Notes under the pieces: model-generated | What the model saw: the letters and a program-made list of their open reading frames with translations, nothing else | Told to the model about the DNA's origin: nothing | The model's database searches: none | Position numbers and translations under genes: made by a program | Assembly (NCBI GenBank): GCA_035325995.1 | Contig: DAOKYU010000008.1 | Location: forward strand, 1 to 64,000 | DNA length: 64,000 bases | Origin: Thermodesulfobacteriota bacterium | GTDB taxonomy: Bacteria > Desulfobacterota_D > UBA1144 > Nemesobacterales > UBA2774 | Direction: 5' to 3' | Shown: in pieces, positions 51,032 to 59,976 of the stretch | How positions within the stretch are numbered: position 1 is the stretch's first letter | Layout: the number at the start of each line of letters is the position of its first letter

Positions 51032-52183
51032 ATGATCCGGCTCCTTCCAGGCCTTGTCCTCCTTTTCGGGCTTCTGATTCACGCCGCACCGGTGCACTCC
51101 CAGCCGGCGGCTCCGCCCGGGGCGGCCGCCGATACCGGGCTTCCTCCCGGCGGCGAAACCTCCGTCGGGTGCCTTCTTCCCCTTAGCGGAAAGTACGCGC
51201 CCGTCGGCGAGAGGGCGCTCAAGGGCATACTCACGGCGGCGGCGCAGGGCCCGGACGGTTACAGGCTCATAGTGAAGGACATCGGCAGCGAGGGGCAGAA
51301 CCTTGCGTCGGCCCTCGACGAGCTCCTCGCCGTGCCCGGCCTCTCCTTCATAATCGGCCCCATCCCCTCTTCCTACGCCGCCGCCGCTGCGCGGGCCGGC
51401 CGCGCAAAAGTCCCCATGATAATATTCCCCGCCTCGGAAAGCGAATCCCGGGGCGGCCCGTATGTCGTCGAGTTCTTCTACCCGCTCGAAGAGCAGGCGA
51501 AGGTCCTCTCCTCCTACGCGGCCCGCGATCTCGGGGCGCGCGCGTTCGGAATCCTCTACCCCGAAACCCCCGCCGGAAGGGAGCTCGCCGCGCTTTTCAG
51601 GGAAGCCGCCACGGGATCGGGCGGTAAGATAGTCTACGAAAAGGGCTATCCCCCGGGGGCGGCCGACCTCTCCGGCGAAGCGGAGTGGATAGCCTCCATA
51701 AAACCCGACGCCATGTTCATACCCGACGGGGCTTCGGTCTCCGCCGAAATCATACTCCGCCTCAAGCAAAACCCCCGCCTCTCGGACGTCCTCTTCCTCG
51801 GCCCCGCGACGTGGAACAGTCCGCTCTTCCTAAAGCTCGCCGGCGGCGGGATCGACGGCTTCGTCTACAGGGCCGTCTATACCGACTTCTTTCACTTCGG
51901 CGACGGCGGCTGGCTCCGCTTCGGTAAGGATTTCGAGACGCAGCACGGTGAGAAGCCGGGCTCATTCGAATACCTTATATACGGCGGCGTTTCTCTCATG
52001 TTAAAAGCGGCGGACGGCGGTGGCGGCGACGGCCGGTCGTTCCTCGAATCGCTCGAAAAGCTCGCTTCGTCTCCGGAATATAGAGTAAAGAGGGATAAGG
52101 CCGGGAGCCTTCGAATATCCCCCCTCCCGAGGATCCTCTCCGTTAGCAGGGGAGAGATTATCGAGATAATGAAGGTGAGGTAA
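51032..52183 (+). CDS. periplasmic binding-fold protein (LppC / branched-chain substrate-binding type)
   Basis: 383 residues: signal peptide (MIRLLPGLVLLFGLLIHAAP, cleavage near HSQ), a Pro/Ala-rich linker, then a type I periplasmic-binding fold (SVGCLLPLSGKYAPVGERAL, FIIGPIPSSYAAAAARAGRA, SYAARDLGARAFGILYPETP). The fold is shared by amino-acid ABC receptors (LivJ) and by LppC/LpoA activators of penicillin-binding protein 1A. No ABC transporter gene is adjacent, which favours an LppC-like role. An earlier ATG at 51002 is possible, but neither start has a strong ribosome site. Confidence 0.8.
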   Translation: MIRLLPGLVLLFGLLIHAAPVHSQPAAPPGAAADTGLPPGGETSVGCLLPLSGKYAPVGERALKGILTAAAQGPDGYRLIVKDIGSEGQNLASALDELLAVPGLSFIIGPIPSSYAAAAARAGRAKVPMIIFPASESESRGGPYVVEFFYPLEEQAKVLSSYAARDLGARAFGILYPETPAGRELAALFREAATGSGGKIVYEKGYPPGAADLSGEAEWIASIKPDAMFIPDGASVSAEIILRLKQNPRLSDVLFLGPATWNSPLFLKLAGGGIDGFVYRAVYTDFFHFGDGGWLRFGKDFETQHGEKPGSFEYLIYGGVSLMLKAADGGGGDGRSFLESLEKLASSPEYRVKRDKAGSLRISPLPRILSVSRGEIIEIMKVR

Positions 52184-52209
52184 AAGCGGGAGCGGAATGG
52201 CTCGCCGGA

Positions 52210-53022
52210 CTAATACTCCAGGAAATCGTGCTGGCCCGGCGATATATAGCCGATTACGAATAGCGTGAACAGGATTATCCCGAAGCCGAGGACGGCGCCG
52301 AAGGCCGCCTTCTTCCCTTTCCAGCCCGAAGACAGCCTGCCGTGAAGGAGTATCGCGTAAAGGAGCCAGGTCACCATCGACCAGGTCTCCTTCTGCCCCC
52401 ACACCCAGTACTCTCCCCATATCTCCTTTGCCAAAAGGAGCCCCAGCGCAAGCCCGAGCGTCAGCAGCGGAAATCCGGAAAGAAGGCATATGTGATTTAT
52501 CCTGTCTAGCGTGGTGAGCGACGGCAGTTTCCGGAGGAAGCTGCCCACGTGCTTCGATTTAATCTTCCTCTCCTCGAATATGTACAGCACCCCCGATATG
52601 AAAGCCACCGTGAAGAGCGCCTCTCCCAGGAGTATAAGCACTATATGCACGAGCACCCACGGGTTCGTGAGCGAGGGGTCGTGCTCTATCATCCCCTTGG
52701 GCAGTATAACGTGCGGCAGCGTCATGATAAAAGCCAGGGGCGAGACGAAGGTCCCGATTATGGGGGCGTTGAACTTAAGCTGCGATCCTATGAACGCTAT
52801 GGTGATGAAAAGGGCGAAGAGGTAAAGCGTGGTGTCGAGCCCGCCGGCTATGGGGATGCCCCTCACGAATAATATGCCGAGGCTCGCCGCCTGAAATACG
52901 GTCCCGAGGACTACTATGTAGAACCCTATCCTGAGCCCGCTTTTCTGGTTCATGAAAAGGTAGCCCATGTAAAATAAGGTGGCCACGAAGTAGCAGAGAA
53001 CAGGAATCCAGTAAAAGTCCAT
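52210..53022 (-). CDS. cytochrome c assembly protein (CcsA/HemX-like)
   Basis: 270 residues with about eight membrane helices. The tryptophan-rich loop reads WGEYWVWGQKETWSMVTWLL, matching the WWD-domain consensus (WGxYWxWDxKETW) except that the Asp is Gly. The conserved helix-associated histidines (LVHIVLILLGE, LLHGRL) are present. CcsA handles haem for System-II cytochrome c maturation; related HemX proteins modulate HemA levels. The CcsB/Ccs1 partner and hemA are not in the window. It follows prfA by 116 bases on the same strand. Confidence 0.87.
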   Translation of the reverse strand: MDFYWIPVLCYFVATLFYMGYLFMNQKSGLRIGFYIVVLGTVFQAASLGILFVRGIPIAGGLDTTLYLFALFITIAFIGSQLKFNAPIIGTFVSPLAFIMTLPHVILPKGMIEHDPSLTNPWVLVHIVLILLGEALFTVAFISGVLYIFEERKIKSKHVGSFLRKLPSLTTLDRINHICLLSGFPLLTLGLALGLLLAKEIWGEYWVWGQKETWSMVTWLLYAILLHGRLSSGWKGKKAAFGAVLGFGIILFTLFVIGYISPGQHDFLEY

Positions 53023-53138
53023 GTCTATATTCTATTAATCGTTGTCGTTAAATACAATAAAAGCTTCTGAATTATGAAACTTTCAGGTCTGTCCGGCGCC
53101 GGGCGGGACTGCCCGGAATGGCGGGTGGCGCGTGCCGG

Positions 53139-54212
53139 TCAGGAATACGCCGCCTGTTTCAGGATTTCGGTCTGGTAATAGGCCGTCAGGGCATCGACCA
53201 GCTCGTCGAGCTCCCCGTTCAGTATAGCCTCTATCTTATATAAGGTAAGCCCGATCCTGTGGTCCGTTATCCTGCCGTCCCTGTAGTTATAGGTCCGTAT
53301 CTTCTCGCTCCTGTCCCCCGTACCGACGAGGCTCTTTCTCGCGCTGGCTATCTCGTTCCTCCGCTTCTCCTCTTCCATCTCGTAGAGCTTCGCCCGGAGC
53401 ATCCTCATCGCGTGGGCCCTGTTCTTGTGCTGAGACCTCTCGTCCTGGCACTGTACGACTATTCCCGTCGGGAGGTGCGTTATCCTTATCGCCGAGTCGG
53501 TCTTGTTCACGTGCTGCCCGCCCGGCCCGGACGCCCTGTAGGTGTCGATCTTGAGCTCCTTCTCGTCTATGTCCACCTCTACCTCGTCCGGCTCGGCAAG
53601 GATCGCGACCGTGGCGGTGGACGTATGGATCCGCCCGCTGGTCTCCGTGGACGGCACCCTCTGCACCCTGTGCACGCCGCTCTCGTACTTCATGCGGCTG
53701 TAGACGTTCTTCCCCTCTATCGCGGCCACCACTTCCTTTATCCCGCCTATGCCCGTCTCGCTTATGCTTATCACCTCGACCTTCCACCTTCTGGCCTCGG
53801 CATACTTCGAGTACATCCTGAAGAGGTCCGCCGCGAACAGGGCCGCCTCGTCGCCGCCGGTGCCGGCCCTTATTTCGAGGAAGACGTTTTTTGCGTCGTT
53901 AGGGTCCTTCGGCAAGAGCAGTGTCCTGAGCTCGTTTTCGAGCCGGGCCAGCTCTCCCTCCAGCTCCTCGAGCTCCTCGCGCGCAAGCTCCCCGAGGTCC
54001 CTGTCCTTCAGAAGGGCCCTGTTCTCCTCTATTGTTTCGAGCGTTTTCTTATAGCTCCTGTACGTCTCGACTATCTCGTCGAGGTCCGAAAGTTCCTTGG
54101 AATACTTATGAATTTCCGTCGGACTGATGTCGGGACTGTTTAAATTTCGCTCTATTTCGAGGTACTTTTGCTCGACTTCCTCGAGCCGCTTGAGCATACC
54201 GGTTTCTGGCAT
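53139..54212 (-). CDS. prfA: peptide chain release factor 1
   Basis: Terminates translation at UAA and UAG. 357 residues. The GGQ loop (RASGPGGQHVNKTDSAIR) and the stop-codon tripeptide in RVPSTETSGRIHTST are both present; Pro-Ser-Thr replaces the commoner Pro-Ala-Thr. Length is normal. Met six codons in (54197, before LKRLEEVEQKY) is an alternative start that fits the family as well. Divergent from the zapB-like/zapA operon. Confidence 0.96.
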   Translation of the reverse strand: MPETGMLKRLEEVEQKYLEIERNLNSPDISPTEIHKYSKELSDLDEIVETYRSYKKTLETIEENRALLKDRDLGELAREELEELEGELARLENELRTLLLPKDPNDAKNVFLEIRAGTGGDEAALFAADLFRMYSKYAEARRWKVEVISISETGIGGIKEVVAAIEGKNVYSRMKYESGVHRVQRVPSTETSGRIHTSTATVAILAEPDEVEVDIDEKELKIDTYRASGPGGQHVNKTDSAIRITHLPTGIVVQCQDERSQHKNRAHAMRMLRAKLYEMEEEKRRNEIASARKSLVGTGDRSEKIRTYNYRDGRITDHRIGLTLYKIEAILNGELDELVDALTAYYQTEILKQAAYS

Positions 54213-54225
54213 TTCAGCCTAATAT

Positions 54226-54272
54226 CATCACACATCTTGCATAAATTTCAAGATAAGATTAAACTTGTGATG
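54226..54272. promoter_or_regulatory. nested inverted repeats in the prfA/zapB-like divergent region
   Basis: CATCACA (54226-54232) pairs with TGTGATG (54266-54272), and within it ATCTTG (54234-54239) pairs with CAAGAT (54249-54254). Only about 70 bases separate the two divergent genes, so both promoters must lie here. Operator or mRNA hairpin; undecided. Confidence 0.35.
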
Positions 54273-54281
54273 TGTAAGACA

Positions 54282-54491
54282 ATGGAAACAATGGATATTC
54301 TAGAAGGCAAAATCAAAGAGGCTTTGTCGAGGAAAACAAAGCTCGAGGTGGAGCATAAAAACCTACTTGAGGAAGTGTCGAAACTCAGGGATAGTGTGAA
54401 GAAACTGGAAAAGGAAAGAGACGAAATAAGGCAGAAGCTCGACAGGGTTATAGAGAAGGTCGAGATATATTTGAGCAGGTCAGAGGCATAG
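54282..54491 (+). CDS. small coiled-coil protein, ZapB-like
   Basis: 69 residues, one continuous coiled coil with heptads (LEVEHKNLLEEVSKLRDSVK, LEKERDEIRQKLDRVIEKVE). Size, composition and position one base before zapA fit a ZapB-type division factor, but coiled coils carry little family signal. Several starts are possible (54270, 54282, 54291); 54282 is taken. The DNA is less GC-rich than its neighbours, as is that of zapA. Confidence 0.65.
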   Translation: METMDILEGKIKEALSRKTKLEVEHKNLLEEVSKLRDSVKKLEKERDEIRQKLDRVIEKVEIYLSRSEA

Positions 54492-54492
54492 G

Positions 54493-54855
54493 TTGAAGCG
54501 TCTTAAAATAAAGTTTTTCGACATCGAGTATTTCATTAAAACAGATGCCGAAGAGAGTTACGTTCAGGAGATAGCTTCTTATCTCGAACAGAAGATAAAG
54601 GAAATCTCCGGCCAGGAGGGCGGCGCCGCCGTGCCCAGGCCGGTTTTGCTTGCCATGCTGAAGATTACAGACGATTACTTCAAGCTACTGAAGGACTTCA
54701 AGGAATTTAAAGAAAGTGCAGAAGAGAGATCTAACAGATTGGTCAAAATATTGGATAACTCCCTCAACGATAAAGAAACATTCGGTTTGGACGAAGGCGT
54801 TCTTAGAGAAGGGCTCGGAAGAGAAGAGCTGGAAGACTCGTATAAATACAGATGA
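54493..54855 (+). CDS. zapA: cell division protein ZapA
   Basis: Stabilises FtsZ bundles at the division ring. 120 residues starting with TTG (AGAGG six bases upstream). The FtsZ-binding head (KIKFFDIEYFIKTDAEESYV, VQEIASYLEQKIKEI), the conserved helix (VLLAMLKITDDYFKLLKDFK) and a coiled-coil tail match ZapA, although the C-terminus is about 20 residues longer than usual. Follows the coiled-coil gene by one base. The order zapA then 5-formyl-THF cyclo-ligase is common in proteobacteria. Confidence 0.87.
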   Translation: MKRLKIKFFDIEYFIKTDAEESYVQEIASYLEQKIKEISGQEGGAAVPRPVLLAMLKITDDYFKLLKDFKEFKESAEERSNRLVKILDNSLNDKETFGLDEGVLREGLGREELEDSYKYR

Positions 54856-54943
54856 TTTTGAAAAGGCTGAAGAGCTCCATTCCGTTCCCGAGGCAGGGGG
54901 TTTAAATCTTTCCAGAGAGAAAGATTCCGTCCGCTCTTTTGTT

Positions 54944-55474
54944 CTGGATCTGAGGATAAACAGCCGCCGTGAAGACCTCGCGCTCAAAAGCGGGTCCATA
55001 TTCCGGAGGCTCGCCGCACTCGAATGCTACAGGGCAGCGGCCCGCGTAGCCCTTTATTTTCCAGTCAGAAACGAAGTCGATACATCCGCAATTTTCAGCG
55101 ACGTAATCGCCTCCGGCAAGGAGGCTTATTTCCCCGTAGCCCGGCAAGGTAATCTCGTATTCCGGAGGGTGAGCGATTTGTCCGGGCTCTCCCCCGGCGC
55201 TTACGGTATTCCCGAGCCGCCGGCCTCGGCCCCGGCGGCCGACGTCTCGGGGCTCGACCTCGTCCTCGTTCCCGGCGTGGCTTTCGACGTTTCGGGAAAC
55301 AGAATCGGCTACGGGAAGGGATATTACGACCGCGCGTTGTCCTCGGTCCCGCGCGGAAAGAGAATTGCCCTCGCGTACGGCTTTCAGGTGCTGAAATCCG
55401 TACCCCTGGGGGAGCATGACCTTGGCTGCGGTATGGTAATAACGGAGTCGGGGGTGTTTATTGCAAGAGAATAA
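54944..55474 (+). CDS. 5-formyltetrahydrofolate cyclo-ligase (start uncertain)
   Basis: Salvages 5-formyl-THF to 5,10-methenyl-THF with ATP. The conserved core is clear: VALYFPVRNEVDT, ADVSGLDLVLVPGVAFD, and GNRIGYGKGYYDRAL with the ATP/folate-site residues, then IALAYGFQ. Family homology begins near LRINSRREDLALKSGS, but no ATG, GTG or TTG lies in frame between there and a GTG at 54716 deep inside zapA. The listed start is a CTG (54944) chosen by length. An unusual start, coupling to zapA, or an overlapping N-terminal extension are all possible. Followed 15 bases later by rny. Confidence 0.8.
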   Translation: MDLRINSRREDLALKSGSIFRRLAALECYRAAARVALYFPVRNEVDTSAIFSDVIASGKEAYFPVARQGNLVFRRVSDLSGLSPGAYGIPEPPASAPAADVSGLDLVLVPGVAFDVSGNRIGYGKGYYDRALSSVPRGKRIALAYGFQVLKSVPLGEHDLGCGMVITESGVFIARE

Positions 55475-55489
55475 CAGGAGGTAGCCAAA

Positions 55490-57052
55490 ATGTCTGCATG
55501 GATAATAGCGGCCGTGTTCGCGGCCGTGGCTTTCGTGCTGGGTTTTTTGCTTCATCACCTTTACAGACAAATGGAACTTAAAAAGAAAATTGGTCTAAAA
55601 AAGGACGAAGCCGAAATCATCATCGAAAATGCCAGAAAGGAAGCGGAAAAGGTAAGGATTCAGGGTGAATTAAAAGCAAAGGAGATAGTAGAAAAGAAGA
55701 CGTCGGAAATAGAGTTCGAGGTAAGGGAGAAACAAAAAGAGCTGTTCAAGGCCGAAAAAAGGATCCAGAAGCGTGAAGAGGTACTCGACAAGAAGTACGA
55801 AGCGGTAGAAAAAAGGGAATCCGAAACGGCACGAAAAGAACGTGACCTAATCTCCAGGGATGAGGCCCTTTCCGACAAGCAGAAGGAGCTCGATTCCGTA
55901 ATAGACGAAGCAAGGAAGAAAATAGAAGACATAGCCGGCATGACGCAGGAGGCCGCGAAGAACGAGCTCGTAAACATCATAGAAGACGAGGCACGCCACG
56001 AGGCCGCCAGGAAATTAAAACAGATAGAAGAGCAGCTCAACGAGGACGCCGAGCGCAGGGCCAAGGACATAATCGCCCTCGCCATACAGAAATACTCCGG
56101 CGAGTACACGAGCGAAAAGACCATCTCCGTCGTAAACCTCCCGAACGACGACATGAAGGGGAGGATTATAGGCCGCGAGGGCAGGAACATAAGGTCGATA
56201 GAGGCGAGAACCGGGGTAGACATTATAATCGACGATACCCCCGAAACGGTGGTCGTCTCGTCGCTTAACCCCATAAGGCGGGAAATAGCGAGGATATCCC
56301 TCGAAAAGCTCATCAACGACGGCAGGATACACCCGGCCCGCATAGAAGAGATAGTCTCCGACGTCGAAAAGGAAGTCGAGCGCGAGATCCAGAAGGCCGG
56401 CGAGGCGGCGCTCTTCGACCTCGGCATCCCGTCGATGCATCCCGAGCTCGTAAAGCTCGTCGGAAGGCTCAAGTACAGGACGAGCTACTCCCAGAACATA
56501 CTTAACCACTCCATAGAGGTCGCGTTCATTTGCGGCATACTCGCCGCCGAGATCGGGTACGACGTAAAGCTCGCCAAGAGGGGAGGGCTCCTTCACGACA
56601 TCGGCAAGGCCGTAGACCACGAGATCGAGGGCTCCCACGTCGACATCGGCGAGGACCTCGTCCGGAAATACGGCGAGCCCAAGGAGATAATAGAGGCCGT
56701 CGCCATGGCGCACGACCCTCACCCGCAGCTCCTCCTCGCCATTCTCGTCCAGGCGGCGGACGCCATCTCGGCCGCCCGTCCCGGCGCGAGGAGGGAGACG
56801 TACGAAGCCTACGTCAAGCGTATCAACGACATCGAGAGCATCGCGGGCTCGTTCCGCGGCGTCGAGAAGTGCTACGCCATACAGGCGGGCCGCGAGGTCA
56901 GGGTGATAGTCGAAAGCTCCAAGGTCAACGACGAAGAGGGCGCGCTCCTCTCGCACGAGATAGCGAAGAAGATAGAGCGCGAGGTCGCCTACCCGGGCCA
57001 GATAAAGATAACGGTAATAAGGGAAGTGAGGTCCACGGCCTTCGCGAGCTAA
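55490..57052 (+). CDS. rny: ribonuclease Y
   Basis: Membrane-anchored endoribonuclease that starts mRNA decay. 520 residues: N-terminal membrane helix (IIAAVFAAVAFVLGFLLHHL), a long coiled coil (about 25-200), a KH domain (LPNDDMKGRIIGREGRNIRS) and an HD domain with the metal-binding pair in GLLHDIGKAVDHEIEGSH. AGGAGG precedes the ATG, and the gene continues the zapA/5-FCL run. RNase Y takes the RNase E role in many lineages; no rne or rnj is in the window. Confidence 0.97.
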   Translation: MSAWIIAAVFAAVAFVLGFLLHHLYRQMELKKKIGLKKDEAEIIIENARKEAEKVRIQGELKAKEIVEKKTSEIEFEVREKQKELFKAEKRIQKREEVLDKKYEAVEKRESETARKERDLISRDEALSDKQKELDSVIDEARKKIEDIAGMTQEAAKNELVNIIEDEARHEAARKLKQIEEQLNEDAERRAKDIIALAIQKYSGEYTSEKTISVVNLPNDDMKGRIIGREGRNIRSIEARTGVDIIIDDTPETVVVSSLNPIRREIARISLEKLINDGRIHPARIEEIVSDVEKEVEREIQKAGEAALFDLGIPSMHPELVKLVGRLKYRTSYSQNILNHSIEVAFICGILAAEIGYDVKLAKRGGLLHDIGKAVDHEIEGSHVDIGEDLVRKYGEPKEIIEAVAMAHDPHPQLLLAILVQAADAISAARPGARRETYEAYVKRINDIESIAGSFRGVEKCYAIQAGREVRVIVESSKVNDEEGALLSHEIAKKIEREVAYPGQIKITVIREVRSTAFAS

Positions 57053-57112
57053 ATATAAGGCCGTCCGTAAATACCGGAAAAACGCCCGCGGCAGTCACCA
57101 GCCCGGCCCTAA

Positions 57113-57158
57113 AATACAAAACCCGCCGGTCTCTCATCAGAGGCCGGCGGGTTTTTTT
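57113..57158. terminator. bidirectional terminator between rny and ppdK
   Basis: ACCCGCCGG-T-CTCT pairs with AGAG-G-CCGGCGGGT (57121-57134 with 57138-57151), flanked by an A-rich run on one side and seven T on the other, so it can stop both convergent transcripts. Confidence 0.88.
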
Positions 57159-57183
57159 GTTGTCTGTTTTTTATTCGTTCGGG

Positions 57184-59913
57184 TTATACCGCTTTCTTGC
57201 CGAGCGCGCCCTTGGCCGCCGCGAGCCTCGCTATCGGCACCCTGAAAGGCGAGCAGCTCACGTAATCGACGCCGACGGCGTTCGAATACTCTATGGACTG
57301 CGGGTCGCCTCCGTGCTCGCCGCATATTCCGACTTTAAGCCCCGGCCTTACGCTCCTTCCCTTCTGTATGGCGAGCTTCATGAGCTCTACGACGCCCATG
57401 TCGAGCGTCAGGAACGGGTCCTTCTCCATTATCGTGACTTCCTTTCCGTTGAGCGCGACCTTGTTGTTCATGTAGGTCTTTATTATCTTCCCCGAGTCGT
57501 CCCTCGAAAGCCCGAACAGCATCTGCGTAAGGTCGTTCGTCCCGAAGGAGAAGAACTCGGCCTCGGTCGCTATCTGGTCTGCGGTAACGGCGGCGCGCGG
57601 CACCTCTATCATGGTGCCTATCTTGTACTGGATTTTCTTCTTCGAGCCGGCGAGGACTTCCTTCGCCACCTCTTCTATAACGTCCTTCTGTGACTTCATC
57701 TCGGTAACCATCGACACGAGCGGCACCATTATCTCCGGCAGCACCTTTTCGCCCTCCTCGGCCACCTCTCTCGCGGCCTCCAGAATAGCCCTCGCCTGCA
57801 TCCTCGTGATGTCCGGGATCAGTATTCCGAGCCTGCATCCCCTGAGCCCGAGCATGGGGTTGAATTCGTGTAGCTCCTCCACCCTTTCCAGGAGGAGTCT
57901 TTTCTTTTCGAGAAGATGGGACGATCCCTTCTTACGCTCCAGCTCTTTTATTTCGAGCTTGAGCTCGTCACGCTTTGGAAGGAACTCGTGGAGCGGCGGA
58001 TCGAGGAGCCTTATTGTAACCGGGTACCCCTTCATGTTCCTGAAGAGCTCCTTGAAGTCCTTCTTCTGCATCGGGAGGAGCTTCGCAAGGTACTTGGCCC
58101 TCTCCTCGGGCGTCTGCGAGAGGATCATGTCCTGCATTATGCCTATCCTGTCCTTGGCGAAGAACATGTGCTCCGTCCTGCAGAGCCCTATGCCCTCGGC
58201 CCCGAACCTGTAGGCTATCTTCGTATCCTCCGGGGTGTCGGCGTTCGTCCTTACGCCGATGGTCCTTGTCTTGTCGGCCCATCCGAGTATCGTCGAGAAT
58301 ATCCGGTAATTCTCCGATTCCTCGGGCCTGAGCTTGTCCTCCACCACCTGTATTATGTCCGACGGTATCACGGGGACGTGGCCCGAATACACCTTGCCCA
58401 CGAACCCGTCGAGGGATATGTAATCCCCCTCCTTCACCTTATACTCGCCCGAGTGGAAACACTTCTTCTTCTCGTCGATTATTATGTCCTCTGCCCCGAC
58501 GATACATACCTTCCCCATCTGCCTTCCGACGACGGCCGCGTGGCTCGTCCTTCCGCCCCTGGCGGTGAGGACTCCCTCGGACGCCGCCATTCCCTTTATG
58601 TCGTCGGCGCTCGTCTCTTTCCTGACGAGTATCACCTTAAACCCCTCTCCCCTCATCTTTACCGCTGTGTCGGCGTCGAGCGCCACCTTTCCGGATACCG
58701 CTCCGGGCGATGCCGCGAGCCCGCTCGCGATCTCGCTCTGCTTCTCCCTGGCGACAGGGTCGAATATCGGGAAGAGGAACTGCTCCAAATGCTCGGGCTC
58801 TATCCTCGTCAAGGCCTCTTCCTTTGTAATGAGCTTTTCCTTTACCATGTCGTATGCAATTCGGAGGGCGGCGAGGCCGGTCCTCTTTCCGTTACGCGTC
58901 TGGAGGAAATAAAGCTTTCCCTTCTCTATGGTGAACTCGAAGTCCTGCATGTCCTTGAAATGATTTTCGAGTATCTTCGCGATCTTCACCAGCTCCTTGT
59001 AAACCTTGGGAAGCTCGCGCTCGAGCTCCTCTATGTGCTTGGGCGTCCTTATTCCGGCGACGAGGTCCTCGCCCTGTGCGTTCATGAGGCACTCGGCGTA
59101 AAGGCTCTTCTCGCCGGTGGCGGGGTCCCTAGTAAAGCCGACCCCCGTTCCCGAATCGTCGCTCATGTTGCCGAACACCATCGCCTGCACGTTCGCGGCC
59201 GTGCCTATGTCGTCCGGTATGCCGTACTGCTTCCTGTAAAAGATCGCCCTCTGGTTGTTCCACGAGAGGAACACGGCGTTTATCGCCATGTAGAGCTGGT
59301 CCAGGGGGCTCTGGGGGAAGTCCTTTTTCGTCTTCGACTTCACGAGCTGCTTCGATTTCTTTATCACTTCCTTTACGACTTCAGGGGTGAGCCTGGTGTC
59401 GTCCTTTATGCCCGCCTTCCTTTTCACCTCGTCGAATATGTGCTCGAACTCCTCCTTGTCTATTCCCAGGACGACGTCCGAGAACATCTGGACGAGCCTT
59501 CTATAGGCGTCCCACACGAACAGCGGGTTATCGGTCTTCCGCGAAAGCCTTTCGGCCGTCTCGTCGTTGAGCCCGAGGTTAAGTATCGTATCCATCATTC
59601 CCGGCATGGAGAACTTCGCCCCCGAGCGGACCGAAACGAGAAGAGGGTTGTCCGGGTCGCCGAACTTCTTGTCTATCAGCTTTTCGAACTTCCCGAGGTT
59701 CTGCTCTATCTCCTTTACGATCCCCGCCGGCAGCTTCCCGCCGTTATCGTAGAATTCCTTGCACGCTTCGGTGCTTATCGTGAATCCCGGAGGCACGGGT
59801 ATGCCTATCCTGGTCATCTCGGCCAGGCCGGCGCCCTTGCCGCCGAGGAGGTCCTTCATATCCCCCTTTCCTTCAGCCTTTCCGTTTCCGAATAGATATA
59901 CGAATTTCTTCAT
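57184..59913 (-). CDS. ppdK: pyruvate, phosphate dikinase
   Basis: Interconverts pyruvate, ATP and phosphate with PEP, AMP and PPi. 909 residues: N-terminal ATP-grasp domain (LLGGKGAGLAEMTRIGIPVP, SVRSGAKFSMPGMMDTILNL), swivelling phosphohistidine domain and C-terminal PEP barrel with the active-site Cys in CGEHGGDP. The catalytic His lies in GGRTSHAAVVGRQMG; Arg replaces the usual Met of GGMTSH. Paired with a phosphofructokinase elsewhere in the window it could serve glycolysis or gluconeogenesis. AGAAGGAAG precedes the ATG; glyS ends 63 bases upstream. A decayed fragment of a second copy lies at 19263. Confidence 0.96.
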   Translation of the reverse strand: MKKFVYLFGNGKAEGKGDMKDLLGGKGAGLAEMTRIGIPVPPGFTISTEACKEFYDNGGKLPAGIVKEIEQNLGKFEKLIDKKFGDPDNPLLVSVRSGAKFSMPGMMDTILNLGLNDETAERLSRKTDNPLFVWDAYRRLVQMFSDVVLGIDKEEFEHIFDEVKRKAGIKDDTRLTPEVVKEVIKKSKQLVKSKTKKDFPQSPLDQLYMAINAVFLSWNNQRAIFYRKQYGIPDDIGTAANVQAMVFGNMSDDSGTGVGFTRDPATGEKSLYAECLMNAQGEDLVAGIRTPKHIEELERELPKVYKELVKIAKILENHFKDMQDFEFTIEKGKLYFLQTRNGKRTGLAALRIAYDMVKEKLITKEEALTRIEPEHLEQFLFPIFDPVAREKQSEIASGLAASPGAVSGKVALDADTAVKMRGEGFKVILVRKETSADDIKGMAASEGVLTARGGRTSHAAVVGRQMGKVCIVGAEDIIIDEKKKCFHSGEYKVKEGDYISLDGFVGKVYSGHVPVIPSDIIQVVEDKLRPEESENYRIFSTILGWADKTRTIGVRTNADTPEDTKIAYRFGAEGIGLCRTEHMFFAKDRIGIMQDMILSQTPEERAKYLAKLLPMQKKDFKELFRNMKGYPVTIRLLDPPLHEFLPKRDELKLEIKELERKKGSSHLLEKKRLLLERVEELHEFNPMLGLRGCRLGILIPDITRMQARAILEAAREVAEEGEKVLPEIMVPLVSMVTEMKSQKDVIEEVAKEVLAGSKKKIQYKIGTMIEVPRAAVTADQIATEAEFFSFGTNDLTQMLFGLSRDDSGKIIKTYMNNKVALNGKEVTIMEKDPFLTLDMGVVELMKLAIQKGRSVRPGLKVGICGEHGGDPQSIEYSNAVGVDYVSCSPFRVPIARLAAAKGALGKKAV

Positions 59914-59976
59914 TGCCGCTTCCTTCTGGTATAGAGTTTGATTTTAAGCCCTGTGGTTAATCCATAGTTTTCTCTT

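Noticed and set aside
54856..54943. 6S RNA between zapA and the cyclo-ligase gene, as in gammaproteobacteria
   Set aside because: Only about 90 bases separate the two genes, too short for a 6S RNA of about 180 bases, and no rod-like pairing was seen.
57916..59895. 659-codon open frame on the plus strand opposite ppdK
   Set aside because: It is the antisense shadow of ppdK, caused by the GC-rich third-position bias. The product is low-complexity (Arg/Leu/Val/His-rich) and matches no family.
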